A stretch of DNA of 64,000 bases, from the NCBI RefSeq assembly GCF_011320115.1, contig NZ_JAANOZ010000009.1, positions 62,001-126,000 of the forward strand, in the 5' to 3' direction. The notes beneath the pieces are model-generated. The model searched no databases and was not told where the DNA came from. It saw only the letters and a program-made list of their open reading frames with translations. The DNA is from Croceibacterium segetis (GTDB taxonomy: Bacteria; Pseudomonadota; Alphaproteobacteria; Sphingomonadales; Sphingomonadaceae). A program made the translations under genes and the position numbers. Below are positions 35,592 through 43,920 of this stretch, in pieces. The number at the start of each line of letters is the position of its first letter. Within the stretch, counting starts at the first letter, position 1.

Positions 35592-36104
35592 TCAGCTGCC
35601 GAAGATGCCGAGCGTGAAGCCGATCGCGCGGCCGAAGAACACCACCGCGAGCCAGAACACGATCGACAGCGCCGCGGCGACCTTGACCGCCACCGGCATC
35701 GACGCATCGCGATCCCAGTGCTCGACCGTGCGCCAGGTCATGAAGTGGAAGTACATCATGTTGAGCCCGGCGAGCGCCATCATGCCCATCTTCCAGAGGA
35801 AGTAGGGATTGCCGACGTAGCTCGAGGCCTTGCTGATGAACAGCAGGCCACCCGTGATCGCCGCCAGCACGAACGCACCCCAGGTCCACGGCAGCGTATC
35901 CTTGGCAACGGCGGTGACGGCGAACTTGTTCGAGGTCCAGCCGAGCATCCGCAGGTCGACGACGAAGATCGTCCCGAGCACGGAAACCAGCGCGATGACG
36001 TGCAGCGTCTCGAGAGTCGGGAACATCCAGGTCGATTCGGCGATCGTCGTGCCGAGGCTCGAGAACTCGATCCGCTCCCAGATATTGGTTGGTGTAGGAT
36101 ACAT
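35592..36104 (-). CDS. DUF6644-like four-helix membrane protein 1
   Basis: 170 residues, about four transmembrane helices. His35 lies in the first helix (TLETLHVIALV) and His120 in the third (MMYFHFMTW), flanked by Arg and Trp. It aligns without gaps, at a constant offset of 12, with the neighbour encoded just upstream, including both His, NPxFxxKM and GxLLxIS. Paired His on membrane helices could ligate haem b, giving a quinone-linked electron step. Gap of 12 bases to the upstream partner: same operon. Confidence 0.75.
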   Translation of the reverse strand: MYPTPTNIWERIEFSSLGTTIAESTWMFPTLETLHVIALVSVLGTIFVVDLRMLGWTSNKFAVTAVAKDTLPWTWGAFVLAAITGGLLFISKASSYVGNPYFLWKMGMMALAGLNMMYFHFMTWRTVEHWDRDASMPVAVKVAAALSIVFWLAVVFFGRAIGFTLGIFGS

Positions 36105-36116
36105 CGAAATTCCCTC

Positions 36117-36644
36117 TCAAACCGGCGCGTAGGCGATCCAGCGACCGCCCAGCATGATGAGGCACCACAGGATGATGATGAGCACGGCCCCGGTCTTGAT
36201 CACCGGACCGGCCTGGCCGCCCGCGGCGAGCCGCCGCATGACCCGGCCGTGGAACCACAGGCTGGCGAGGATCGCGAGCACCACGCCCACCATCTTGACC
36301 CAGAACACCGGGTTGATGAGGTCGCGGATCGGCTCCGAGATGACCAGCAGCGACCCGCTGACGACAAGCATTACCAGCGACCACCAGATCCAGCGGATGT
36401 AGCGGCGCTCGGTCTCGGCCATCGTGCGCTCGGTGCCGGCGAGGCTGAAAAGCCGCAGGCTGACCATCAGGATCGAGCCGAACGCCGAGGCGATCGACAG
36501 GATGTGGATGCACTGCAGGATCGGGATCGCCCAGAAGTGGGTCTGCAGCCACAGGCTCACCGATGTGTCGGAGAGCCACAACGTCAGCTCGACGAGCGGC
36601 GTCGTGCGCAGCCATTCGGTGAAGTGGTATAACAAGTCGCCCAT
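36117..36644 (-). CDS. DUF6644-like four-helix membrane protein 2
   Basis: 175 residues with the same plan as its downstream partner: an amphipathic N-terminal segment, then four helices, His47 (QCIHILSIA) and His132 (SLWFHGRVM). His-to-His distance is 85 residues in both proteins. GSLLVIS and NPVFWVKM match GGLLFIS and NPYFLWKM of the partner. First gene of the two-gene operon. A homologous pair suggests a heterodimer. Electron transfer to or from the c haems of the island is inferred. Confidence 0.75.
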   Translation of the reverse strand: MGDLLYHFTEWLRTTPLVELTLWLSDTSVSLWLQTHFWAIPILQCIHILSIASAFGSILMVSLRLFSLAGTERTMAETERRYIRWIWWSLVMLVVSGSLLVISEPIRDLINPVFWVKMVGVVLAILASLWFHGRVMRRLAAGGQAGPVIKTGAVLIIILWCLIMLGGRWIAYAPV

Positions 36645-36821
36645 CAGATACTCTCTTCCCCTGTCCCTTGCCGACCTCGTCCGGTCGTTCGGGGACCGTG
36701 ACCAAAAGCGGCAGCCTTGCCGAGTTAATTACCGTAACGCCGCCAGTTACAGCCTTGGCGACGCTCTCCTCAGTGGCGAAACGCGCTAGCGGCGGAAAGC
36801 GCCCCCGCCAAGTCCAAAATT

Positions 36822-36830
36822 GACAATGTC
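36822..36830. promoter_or_regulatory. GACAATGTC palindromic motif, copy 2
   Basis: GACAATGTCCGGATTGAGAA in the 250-base gap upstream of the DUF6644 pair. The copy at 39977 shares GACAATGTCCGG and, after a one-base gap, TT and AGAA. On the minus strand the TTGTCA inside it could also be a -35 element. No other gene signal was seen in the gap 36645-36894. Confidence 0.35.
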
Positions 36831-36894
36831 CGGATTGAGAATGCGCGGATTTCGCTTTGTCGGGGGGTAGCTCCCCCACGAACAGGGCTTTTGC

Positions 36895-37923
36895 CTAGTT
36901 TTTCCGCTCCGCAGCTTCGCGCGCCGCAACCGCCGCGGCACGCTGCGCGGCGAATGCCGGATTGGTCGCCTTGATATAGGCGGTGATCAGCGTGTTTCCT
37001 TCGTGGCAGGCGTATTCGAAACTCTTGTAATTATCGTTGCGGGTCCACGGATAGGAGATCGTGAAGGGTCCGGTCAGCACTACCGGATCCTCCACATGCG
37101 CCTCGTACTGGATCGTGTTCGGCCCGGTCGGGGTGAAGCGTTCGGTCACGTGCAGCGCCGGGCTGGTCGGCACCGGCTCGTTGCTCGGACCGACGATGAC
37201 CATCGGCGATTCGCCGTTGAAGTTGGTCGTTTCGACCACCAGCGTCTGGCCTTCCCAGTGACCGCGCGAATCGCCGAGCCAGGCCTTCATCGTGCCGGGC
37301 ATTGCCGGCCGCCGGTCGAGCGGGATTATCCGCGTTTCGTGAATCAGCTCGAGGTTGAGCACGACATAGCCCGGCGCCTGAAAGATCTGCACCCCGTTGT
37401 TGTAGGGGAACGGAATCATCGAGGCCGGCATCCCGCGGGTGATGCAGCGATCGAGCGAGTTGAAGTCCTTGACGCTCGAGAACAGGTCGTTGTCCCAGCT
37501 CGAGTGGGAGGCCTTGGCCATCGTCTGGCCGCGCGGCGTCAGCGGCGGGATGCGGCCGTTCGCCGGCTCCATGATCAGCGATGTCTGCTTGAGTACGGTG
37601 CCGTACTCGAACCAATGACCGGCGCCGAGTTTGTTCGACTGGTCTTCCTGGTCGGCGCCCTGGCCCCGCGTTTGCGCGGCCTTGAGCGCGGCGGCGTATT
37701 CCGCGTCGGTGAGCCAGGCCTGGTTGCCGTATTTCGGATCGCGCTGCATTCGCGTGTTGCCGACCTCGAGCGGCCACATGCCGCGCAGATCGGGATCGCC
37801 CCATTCGGTGCGCGGGGCCTTGTAGGTGCTCGGCTGGGGAGCCTTTTGAGCCGCTGCGGGCATGGCGGCGGCGAGCGACAGGACCGAAACGACGACGGCG
37901 AACCGGGCGATGTGGCGGGTCAT
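36895..37923 (-). CDS. WGxPD family secreted protein D
   Basis: 342 residues, signal peptide ending AAAQ. Fourth member of the family: EWGDPDLRGMWPLE, DRCITRGMPASMIPFPYNNG, GYVVLNLELIHETRIIPLDRR, WLGDSRGHWEGQTLVVETTNF, ERFTPTGPNTIQYE, FEYACHEGN. Ends in an Ala/Arg helix. Transcribed divergently from PQQ dehydrogenase 4, with 131 bases between the starts holding an inverted repeat. GGGAG precedes the ATG. Again tied by position to a PQQ enzyme. Confidence 0.82.
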   Translation of the reverse strand: MTRHIARFAVVVSVLSLAAAMPAAAQKAPQPSTYKAPRTEWGDPDLRGMWPLEVGNTRMQRDPKYGNQAWLTDAEYAAALKAAQTRGQGADQEDQSNKLGAGHWFEYGTVLKQTSLIMEPANGRIPPLTPRGQTMAKASHSSWDNDLFSSVKDFNSLDRCITRGMPASMIPFPYNNGVQIFQAPGYVVLNLELIHETRIIPLDRRPAMPGTMKAWLGDSRGHWEGQTLVVETTNFNGESPMVIVGPSNEPVPTSPALHVTERFTPTGPNTIQYEAHVEDPVVLTGPFTISYPWTRNDNYKSFEYACHEGNTLITAYIKATNPAFAAQRAAAVAAREAAERKN

Positions 37924-37958
37924 GAGCTTCTCCCAATCGCAATATGGCTACTGCAGGC

Positions 37959-37972
37959 GACAAACCGTTGTC
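37959..37972. promoter_or_regulatory. Inverted repeat in a divergent promoter region
   Basis: GACAA-ACCG-TTGTC between the start codons of WGxPD protein D (minus) and PQQ dehydrogenase 4 (plus). The half-site GACAA is also the left half of the GACAATGTC motifs. A second close match, GGACAAAGTC, follows at about 37997. Candidate regulator site for the divergent pair. Confidence 0.35.
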
Positions 37973-38054
37973 AAAGCCGCCGATCCTGCCTAAACAGGAC
38001 AAAGTCAATCGAACGCGGCTGGAAGCTGCGCACTGTCTGGAAGAGGGGAACGGA

Positions 38055-39974
38055 ATGCGCAGCGCGGGACGCTTGGGACTTGCGGCACTCATGACTTTCG
38101 CCGCGCCCGTGGCGGTTCTCGCGCAGGACGCGGTCCCGGCCGGAGACTGGCTGACGATCAACCGCGATCTAGCCGCGACTCGCTATTCCCCGCTGGACGA
38201 AATCAACCGCGCGAACGTCGCCCAGCTGGCGCCGAAGTGGTCGTACGCGATGAAGGGCTTCAACACCGCGGCGCCCCTGGTGGTCGGCGGGACGATGTAT
38301 TTCCCGGTCGCCAACCGGGTCGTCGCGCTCGATGCCGACACCGGCACCGAGCTGTGGGTCTACGAGGAGCCGAAGAAGGCCGATCAGGGCCCCGGCAGCG
38401 GTGGCGGCGGCGGGATGTCCGGCCGCGGACTCGGCTACTGGCCGGGAGACGGGACGCTCGGCCCGCGCCTGCTGGTCGTGGCCGGCAAGCAGATCCTCGC
38501 CATCGACGCCGCGACGGGCAAGCTCGCGACCGGCTTCGGCAATGGCGGCAGGGTCGACATCGACCCCGCCTATGGCGGCACCCCGACGATCTACAAGAAC
38601 GTCGCGATCATCGGCGCGGCGACGCTCGAGAACCCGCAAGGGGTTCCCGGCAACCCGCGCGCCTACGACGTGCGCACCGGGCAGAAGGTGTGGGAATTCC
38701 AGACCGTGCCGCACCCGGGCCAGCTCGGCGGCGACACCTGGGGCAACGACGGCTGGAAGAACCGCTCGGGCGCCAACATGTGGGCCGCCTCCGCGCCGCT
38801 CGATGCGCAGCGCGGCATCGTCTACCTGCCGATAAGCGGGCCGGCGGCGAACTATTGGGGCGGCGACCGTCCCGGGTCCGGGCTGTTCGGGAACTCGATC
38901 GTCGCGGTCGACGCGCTGACGGGCAAGTACTTGTGGCACTTCCAGACCACCCACCACGACTTGTGGGACACGGACATGCCCAACGGCGGCCTGCTGTTCA
39001 ACGCCAGGCGCAACGGCAAGAGCGAGCCGGTGATCGCCCAGGTGCCGAAGACCGGCCTGTTCTACGAACTCGACCGGGTTACCGGCAAGCCGGCGCTGCC
39101 GATCGATGAAGTGGCCGTGCCGAAGGGCGATGTTCCGGGCGAATACTACAGTCCGACCCAGCCGGTCCCGCGGGTCACCCCGCCGCTGGCGCGCACCTCG
39201 TTCACCTATGACGACATGGTCACCGCCGAAGACACCACGCCCGAACACGCGGCCGCGTGCCGCGCGATGTGGGACAAGGCCGGCGGCTACCTCAATTACG
39301 GCCTGTTCACGCCGTTCTTCTTCCACCGCGACGGCGCACCGCCGAAGTCGACGATCCAGCTCCCCGGCGGCACCGGCGGGGTCAACTGGGGCGGCATGGC
39401 GGTGAACCCCAATACCGGCGTGGTCTTCGCCAACGTGCAGAACACGTCGCTGGTCGGCTGGGTCGAGCGCAAGAACACGACGAAGAGCTACAGCTTCGAC
39501 GCCAACGACACCAACCAGCCCTATGACCGGGCGAGCGTCGACGGGAAGGGTCCGTTCTTCTCTTTCTCCGCTCCGATCTCGGGCAAGTACGACGAGAAGA
39601 CCGGCCGCCCCGACGGCCCGACCGCGCCGTGCTACAAGCCGCCGTGGAGCACGCTGACCGCGGTCGATGCCAACACCGGCAAGGTCAAGTGGGCGGTTCC
39701 GCTCGGGCTCAACGAGGCTCTGCCGAAGGGCAAGCAGCTCACCGGCAACTCGGGCAACGCCGGGCCGACCGTCACCGCCGGCGGGCTGGTCTTCGTCGGC
39801 GCAACCAATGACAAGCGCTTCCGCGCGTTCGATGCCGATACCGGCCGCGAGCTGTGGGAGGCGCAGCTGAGCAACAGCGCCAATGCCAACCCGATCAGCT
39901 ATCGCGGTCGCAGCGGCAAGCAATACGTAGCGATCAATGCAGGCGGCACGATTGTCGCCTATGCCGTTCGCTGA
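38055..39974 (+). CDS. PQQ-dependent dehydrogenase 4 (no haem)
   Basis: 639 residues; the ATG at 38055 has GAGGGGAA before it and opens a good signal peptide (ending VLAQ). Propeller blades with DAxTGK/DTG-W repeats. HHDLWDTDMP near residue 300 and PCYKPPWSTLTAVD near residue 525 resemble enzyme 1, to which it seems closest. No haem motif, no Cys pair. Gly-rich insertion GSGGGGGMSGRG near residue 115. Downstream come WGxPD-like protein E and the DUF6152 gene in the same direction, probably one transcript. Confidence 0.87.
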   Translation: MRSAGRLGLAALMTFAAPVAVLAQDAVPAGDWLTINRDLAATRYSPLDEINRANVAQLAPKWSYAMKGFNTAAPLVVGGTMYFPVANRVVALDADTGTELWVYEEPKKADQGPGSGGGGGMSGRGLGYWPGDGTLGPRLLVVAGKQILAIDAATGKLATGFGNGGRVDIDPAYGGTPTIYKNVAIIGAATLENPQGVPGNPRAYDVRTGQKVWEFQTVPHPGQLGGDTWGNDGWKNRSGANMWAASAPLDAQRGIVYLPISGPAANYWGGDRPGSGLFGNSIVAVDALTGKYLWHFQTTHHDLWDTDMPNGGLLFNARRNGKSEPVIAQVPKTGLFYELDRVTGKPALPIDEVAVPKGDVPGEYYSPTQPVPRVTPPLARTSFTYDDMVTAEDTTPEHAAACRAMWDKAGGYLNYGLFTPFFFHRDGAPPKSTIQLPGGTGGVNWGGMAVNPNTGVVFANVQNTSLVGWVERKNTTKSYSFDANDTNQPYDRASVDGKGPFFSFSAPISGKYDEKTGRPDGPTAPCYKPPWSTLTAVDANTGKVKWAVPLGLNEALPKGKQLTGNSGNAGPTVTAGGLVFVGATNDKRFRAFDADTGRELWEAQLSNSANANPISYRGRSGKQYVAINAGGTIVAYAVR

Positions 39975-39976
39975 TA

Positions 39977-39985
39977 GACAATGTC
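39977..39985. promoter_or_regulatory. GACAATGTC palindromic motif, copy 3
   Basis: GACAATGTCCGGTTCAGAA just after the stop of PQQ dehydrogenase 4 and 27 bases before WGxPD-like protein E. Nearly the same extended sequence as the copy at 36822. Confidence 0.35.
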
Positions 39986-40011
39986 CGGTTCAGAAAAGAG
40001 GGAATCTTGGG

Positions 40012-40893
40012 ATGGGAAATTTCGGTAAACTGGCGGTCGCCGCGCTCCTGGTCACCGGGACCAGCTTCGTCGCGCAGGAGGCTTCGGCCAAGGCCGCCGC
40101 GAAAGCTCCGGCACGGGCGTCGACCGCGGCTCCGGCCACCATCGGCGGCCACCCGAACATCAACGGCGTGTGGCAGGCGCTGAGCGGCGCCGACTTCGGT
40201 CTCGAGCCGCATTCGGCGCAGACCTCGCCCGGCCCGCAGAGCGAGCGCGAGCTCGGCGCCATCGCGGCGATCCCGGCGAGCCTCGGCGTCGTCGAAGGCG
40301 GCACGATTCCCTATCTCGCCGAGGCGAAGGCGGTGCGCGACGCGAACGCCAAGGCCGGCCCGATGAAGGACCCCGAGGCGAACTGCTATCTCCCGGGCAT
40401 TCCGCGCGCGACTTACGTCACCAACATGCCGTTCCAGATCATCCAGGGCGGCGGCGACATCCTGATGGCTTACGAGTACGACTCGGCCAACCGCGTGATC
40501 GCGATGGGCCCGGTCGGCATTCCGCCGATCGATACCTGGATGGGTACCTCCTACGGCAAGTGGGAAGGCAACACGCTGGTGGTCACCACCCTCGCCCAGA
40601 ACGGCGAGACCTGGCTCGACCGCGCCGGCAACTACCTGACCAATAACGCGACGGTGGTCGAGCGGTTCACGCCGAAGGGCAAGGACCACATGGACTACGA
40701 AGTGACGATCCAGGATCCGACCGTCTATTCGAAGCCGTGGAAGATCAAGATGCCGCTGTACCGGCGCGTCGAAGACAACGCCCAGATCCTCGAGTTCAAA
40801 TGCGTCCCGTTCGCCGAGATGCACCTCTACGGCGATCTGTACGACACGATGGACGCGGCGGCCAAGGCGCGCCTCGGCCTCGATAAGAAGTGA
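40012..40893 (+). CDS. WGxPD-like family secreted protein E (divergent)
   Basis: 293 residues with signal peptide (ending EASAK). A shorter, divergent relative: GHPNINGVWQ in place of WGxPDxxGxW, CYLPGIPRATY in place of RCxTRGxPASM, IIQGGGDILMAYEYD, then SYGKWEGNTLVVTT, VVERFTPKGKDHMDYEVTIQDPTVYSKPW. The order of boxes is kept, which supports a common fold. GAGGGAA lies before the ATG. Followed by the DUF6152 gene after 51 bases. Function unknown. Confidence 0.78.
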   Translation: MGNFGKLAVAALLVTGTSFVAQEASAKAAAKAPARASTAAPATIGGHPNINGVWQALSGADFGLEPHSAQTSPGPQSERELGAIAAIPASLGVVEGGTIPYLAEAKAVRDANAKAGPMKDPEANCYLPGIPRATYVTNMPFQIIQGGGDILMAYEYDSANRVIAMGPVGIPPIDTWMGTSYGKWEGNTLVVTTLAQNGETWLDRAGNYLTNNATVVERFTPKGKDHMDYEVTIQDPTVYSKPWKIKMPLYRRVEDNAQILEFKCVPFAEMHLYGDLYDTMDAAAKARLGLDKK

Positions 40894-40944
40894 GGGATGC
40901 AACAAGCACCAAGTTGAGCAGAGTCACGAAGGAGTAGTAAGACA

Positions 40945-41364
40945 ATGCGTATCAAGACCTGGCACAAAGCCGCCATCGGCGCCGTGCTGGCTGGCGGCAT
41001 GGCGGGCGCTGCTTTCGCCCACCATTCGTTTGCGGCCGAATTCGACCGCGACAAGCCGATCAAGCTGCAAGGCGAGGTGGTCAAGTTCGAGTGGGTCAAC
41101 CCCCACTCGTGGATCCACATCAAGACCGGCGACGGCAAGGTCTGGCGCGTCGAGGGCGGTGCCCCGAGCGCGCTGCTGCGCCGCGGCTGGAACAGAAACT
41201 CGCTGCCCGCCGGCACCAAGATCATCGTCCAGGCCTTCCAGGCCCGCGACGGCGACACCCGTGCCAGCGCCGCCGAAATCAGCTTCCCGGGCGGCCGTTC
41301 GCTGTCGCTCGGCAACCCGACGACCGAAGCGGTCATCGCCGCCCAGAAACGCGCCGGGGAGTAA
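40945..41364 (+). CDS. DUF6152 protein with His-His mature N-terminus
   Basis: 139 residues. Signal peptide with a clean AFA cleavage site (residues 23-25); the mature protein then begins HHSFAAEFD. Other conserved-looking His are H54 and H58 in NPHSWIHIK. A GAPSALLRRGWNRNSLPAGTKI segment and a small beta-barrel-like pattern complete the family. Function unknown. An N-terminal His next to internal His recalls copper sites of CopC or lytic monooxygenases; that is inference. GGAG lies nine bases or so before the ATG. Last gene before a 217-base gap (41365-41581) in which I see no gene. Confidence 0.82.
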   Translation: MRIKTWHKAAIGAVLAGGMAGAAFAHHSFAAEFDRDKPIKLQGEVVKFEWVNPHSWIHIKTGDGKVWRVEGGAPSALLRRGWNRNSLPAGTKIIVQAFQARDGDTRASAAEISFPGGRSLSLGNPTTEAVIAAQKRAGE

Positions 41365-41581
41365 GCGGCTCTCCGCCGCCAGCGGATCCGTTTGACGACA
41401 CGTGGATGCCGTGGCCCCTGCGGCTGCGGCATCTGCTTGTTGGCCCGGGCGTGAAATGCTCGGGCGCGCGCCCGTCGAGGTGCGCAATGCAAGACTCGGC
41501 TGGTCCCGCTCGGGTAAGCTGGGCACAGGCGACTCGCGCCGCCGTTGCCGGCGCAGATGAAGAACGACAGGGAGCTTTCGA

Positions 41582-42460
41582 ATGCCGTTGGTCAACATGA
41601 AGCCGTTGCTGCGCGACGCGATGGACAACCACTATGCCGTCGCCGCCTTCAACCTGGTCGACTACGGCACCACCAAGGCGATGGTCCAGGCGGCCGAGGA
41701 GCTCAATGCGCCGGTCATCTGCCAGACCAGCACCAAGACCATCCAGTACTGGAGCCACAAGGAAATCGTTTCCTGGGTGCGCACCGTGGCCGAGGACTCG
41801 CCGGTGCCGGTGGTGCTCCACCTCGACCACTGCAAGGACCTGGCGATGATCGAAGCCTGCGCCAAGGCCGGCTGGACCTCGATCATGATCGATGCCTCCG
41901 AGCTGCCGTTCGAGGAGAACCTCGAGTTGAGCAAGCGGGTGCGCGAGATCGCCGAGAAGTACGGCGTCGGCATGGAAGCCGAGCTCGGCCAGATCATGGG
42001 CGTCGAAGACGACATGGTGGTCCACGCGGACGATTCGGTGCTGACCGACCCCGAGGACGCCAAACGCTTCTGCGACGCGCTCGACCTCAGCGCCTTCGCC
42101 TGCGCGGTAGGCACCGCGCACGGCTTCTATCACGGCGATCCGGTGGTCGATTTCGACCGCATCAAGCGGATCAACGAGCTGACCCACACGCCGATGGCGC
42201 TGCACGGCGGCACCGGCCTGTCCGACGAAACCTTCCGCAAGGCGATCGAGCGCGGCGCGGCCAAGGTCAACATCTCGACCAACCTCAAGCACGTGTTCGT
42301 CGAGAGCTTCGTCGATTACCACACCGCCAAGCCCAAGGACTTCGAGCCGCTGCGGCTGATCGACGCCCAGTACCAAGCGTGCAAATCGATGTTCTCGGGT
42401 TTCATCGAGAAGTTCGGCGGCAAGGATCGCGCCCAGCCTTACCTTGCCAGGGCTGCCTGA
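41582..42460 (+). CDS. fba: Class II ketose-bisphosphate aldolase
   Basis: 292 residues, cytoplasmic. Zinc-aldolase signatures: VVLHLDHCKD (catalytic Asp and Zn His near residue 82), AELGQIMGVEDD near residue 138, GTAHGFYHG with a second Zn His near residue 180, MALHGGTGLSD with the third His near residue 208, and VNISTNLK. Cleaves or forms fructose-1,6-bisphosphate, or tagatose-bisphosphate; the short GatY/KbaY-like form makes specificity uncertain. Heads the four-gene operon with HAD, dhaL and dhaK, 14 bases before the HAD start. Confidence 0.9.
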   Translation: MPLVNMKPLLRDAMDNHYAVAAFNLVDYGTTKAMVQAAEELNAPVICQTSTKTIQYWSHKEIVSWVRTVAEDSPVPVVLHLDHCKDLAMIEACAKAGWTSIMIDASELPFEENLELSKRVREIAEKYGVGMEAELGQIMGVEDDMVVHADDSVLTDPEDAKRFCDALDLSAFACAVGTAHGFYHGDPVVDFDRIKRINELTHTPMALHGGTGLSDETFRKAIERGAAKVNISTNLKHVFVESFVDYHTAKPKDFEPLRLIDAQYQACKSMFSGFIEKFGGKDRAQPYLARAA

Positions 42461-42473
42461 GGGCCGCCGCGGA

Positions 42474-43205
42474 ATGCTCAAAGCGATCATCTTCGACTGC
42501 GACGGCGTGCTGGTCGACACCGAGCGCGACGGCCACCGGGTCGGCTTCAACCGCGCGTTCAAGGAATTCGGGATCGACGCCGAATGGGACGTGCCGCTGT
42601 ACGGCAAACTGCTCCAGGTCGCCGGCGGCAAGGAGCGCATGCGTGCCTATTTCGACGAGTATGGCTGGCCCGAAGCCGCCGGCTCCGACGAGGTGAAGGA
42701 CGCGCTGATCAAGGACCTGCACAAGGCCAAGACCGAGATCACCGCCGGCCTGGTCGGCGAAGGCGCGCTGCCGCTGCGCCCGGGCATTAGCCGCATCGTC
42801 GACGAGGCTATCGCCGCCGGCGTGACGCTGGGCGTGTGCACCACCTCCAACCCGCTGTTCATCGACGCCGTGCTCGACCTGTTCGGTCCCGAGCGGAAGG
42901 CCAAGTTCGCGTTCGTCCACGCCGGCGATTGCGTGATGCGCAAGAAGCCCGACCCCGAGATCTACGAGCTGGCGAAGGTCTCGCTCGGCCTGCCGGTCGA
43001 GCAGTGCGTGGTGATCGAGGACAGCCGCAACGGGTTGCTCGCCGCCAAGGGCGCCGGGCTGCCGTGCCTGATCACCACCAGCACCTACACGGTGGACGAG
43101 GATTTCAGCGAAGCCGACCGGGTCGTGCCCGAGCTCGGCGACGCGCCCGACATCAACGTGACGCTCGCCGACCTGGGCGAGCTGGCCGCCGAATTCGCGG
43201 CTTGA
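42474..43205 (+). CDS. HAD-superfamily sugar phosphatase (CbbY/Gph-like)
   Basis: 243 residues. HAD motifs: I IIFDCDGVLVDTE at the N-terminus, II CTTSNP near residue 120, III KKPDPEIY near residue 160, IV VIEDSRNG near residue 180, with a helical cap domain after motif I. Similar to CbbY and phosphoglycolate phosphatases, which dephosphorylate small sugar phosphates. Between aldolase and DhaL, so it may remove a phosphate from an aldol product or repair a side product. A start at 42444, overlapping fba, is possible but would add 10 unlikely residues. Confidence 0.87.
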   Translation: MLKAIIFDCDGVLVDTERDGHRVGFNRAFKEFGIDAEWDVPLYGKLLQVAGGKERMRAYFDEYGWPEAAGSDEVKDALIKDLHKAKTEITAGLVGEGALPLRPGISRIVDEAIAAGVTLGVCTTSNPLFIDAVLDLFGPERKAKFAFVHAGDCVMRKKPDPEIYELAKVSLGLPVEQCVVIEDSRNGLLAAKGAGLPCLITTSTYTVDEDFSEADRVVPELGDAPDINVTLADLGELAAEFAA

Positions 43206-43217
43206 GGAGAGAGAAGA

Positions 43218-43892
43218 ATGGCCGAGATTTCGCAAGCTGACATCGAGCGGGCGATCAAGACGACATGCGCCACCGTGCTCCGCAACGAGCACTACTTCGC
43301 CGACCTCGACGGCCTCGCCGGCGACGGCGACTTCGGCACTTCGCTGGCCACCGGTTTCCGTCAGATCGAGAAGGAATGGGACGAGATTCCCAAGACCGAC
43401 ATCGGCGCGATGCTGCTCAAGATCTCGATGATCGTTTCCAAGCACGTCGGCGGCAGTTCGGGCCCGATCTGGGGCACCGGCTTCATGAAGGCGGCGATGC
43501 TGACCCGCGGCAAAAGCGAGATCGCGCTGCAGGACCTCGCCCAGATGCTCGGCTCGGCGATCGAGGGCATTCAGGCCCGCGGCGGCGCCCAGCTCGGCGA
43601 CAAGACCCTGCTCGACGCCCTGATCCCGGTGCACGAGAAGCTCACCGCGCAGGCCGCCGGCGGCGACAAGGCCGCCGCGCTCAAGGATGCCGCCGAAGCC
43701 GCCGACAACGCGGTCGACGAAACCCGCCACCTCGTCGCGCACCGCGGCCGCGCCAGCCAGGTCGGCGAGCGCAGCGCGAACACGCCCGACCCGGGCATCG
43801 TCGCCATCGCCACCATCCTGCAGGATTGGTGCAAGGACTGCGGCGTCGAGCGCACGCCGACCGCGCCCGAAGTCGTCAAAGCTACCGCCTGA
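43218..43892 (+). CDS. dhaL: Dihydroxyacetone kinase subunit DhaL
   Basis: 224 residues, all-helical nucleotide-binding subunit. Mg-ADP/ATP site GDGDFGTSLATGF near residue 33 (a His is common at the Phe position in PTS-linked DhaL), GGSSGPIWGTGFM near residue 77, GAQLGDKTLLDALIP near residue 120, and RGRASQVGERSANTPDPG near residue 180. Supplies the phosphoryl group to dihydroxyacetone bound on DhaK. No DhaM is nearby, so ATP-driven action is likely. A C4 ketose (erythrulose) kinase is the alternative. GAGGAGAGAG precedes the ATG. Confidence 0.92.
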   Translation: MAEISQADIERAIKTTCATVLRNEHYFADLDGLAGDGDFGTSLATGFRQIEKEWDEIPKTDIGAMLLKISMIVSKHVGGSSGPIWGTGFMKAAMLTRGKSEIALQDLAQMLGSAIEGIQARGGAQLGDKTLLDALIPVHEKLTAQAAGGDKAAALKDAAEAADNAVDETRHLVAHRGRASQVGERSANTPDPGIVAIATILQDWCKDCGVERTPTAPEVVKATA

Positions 43893-43920
43893 TCACCACC
43901 TTACCGGAGAGGACCAACCC

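Noticed and set aside
41365-41581. A possible small gene in the 217-base gap before the aldolase
   Set aside because: Frames are short, without ribosome site or recognisable product; the gap more likely holds the promoter of the fba operon.
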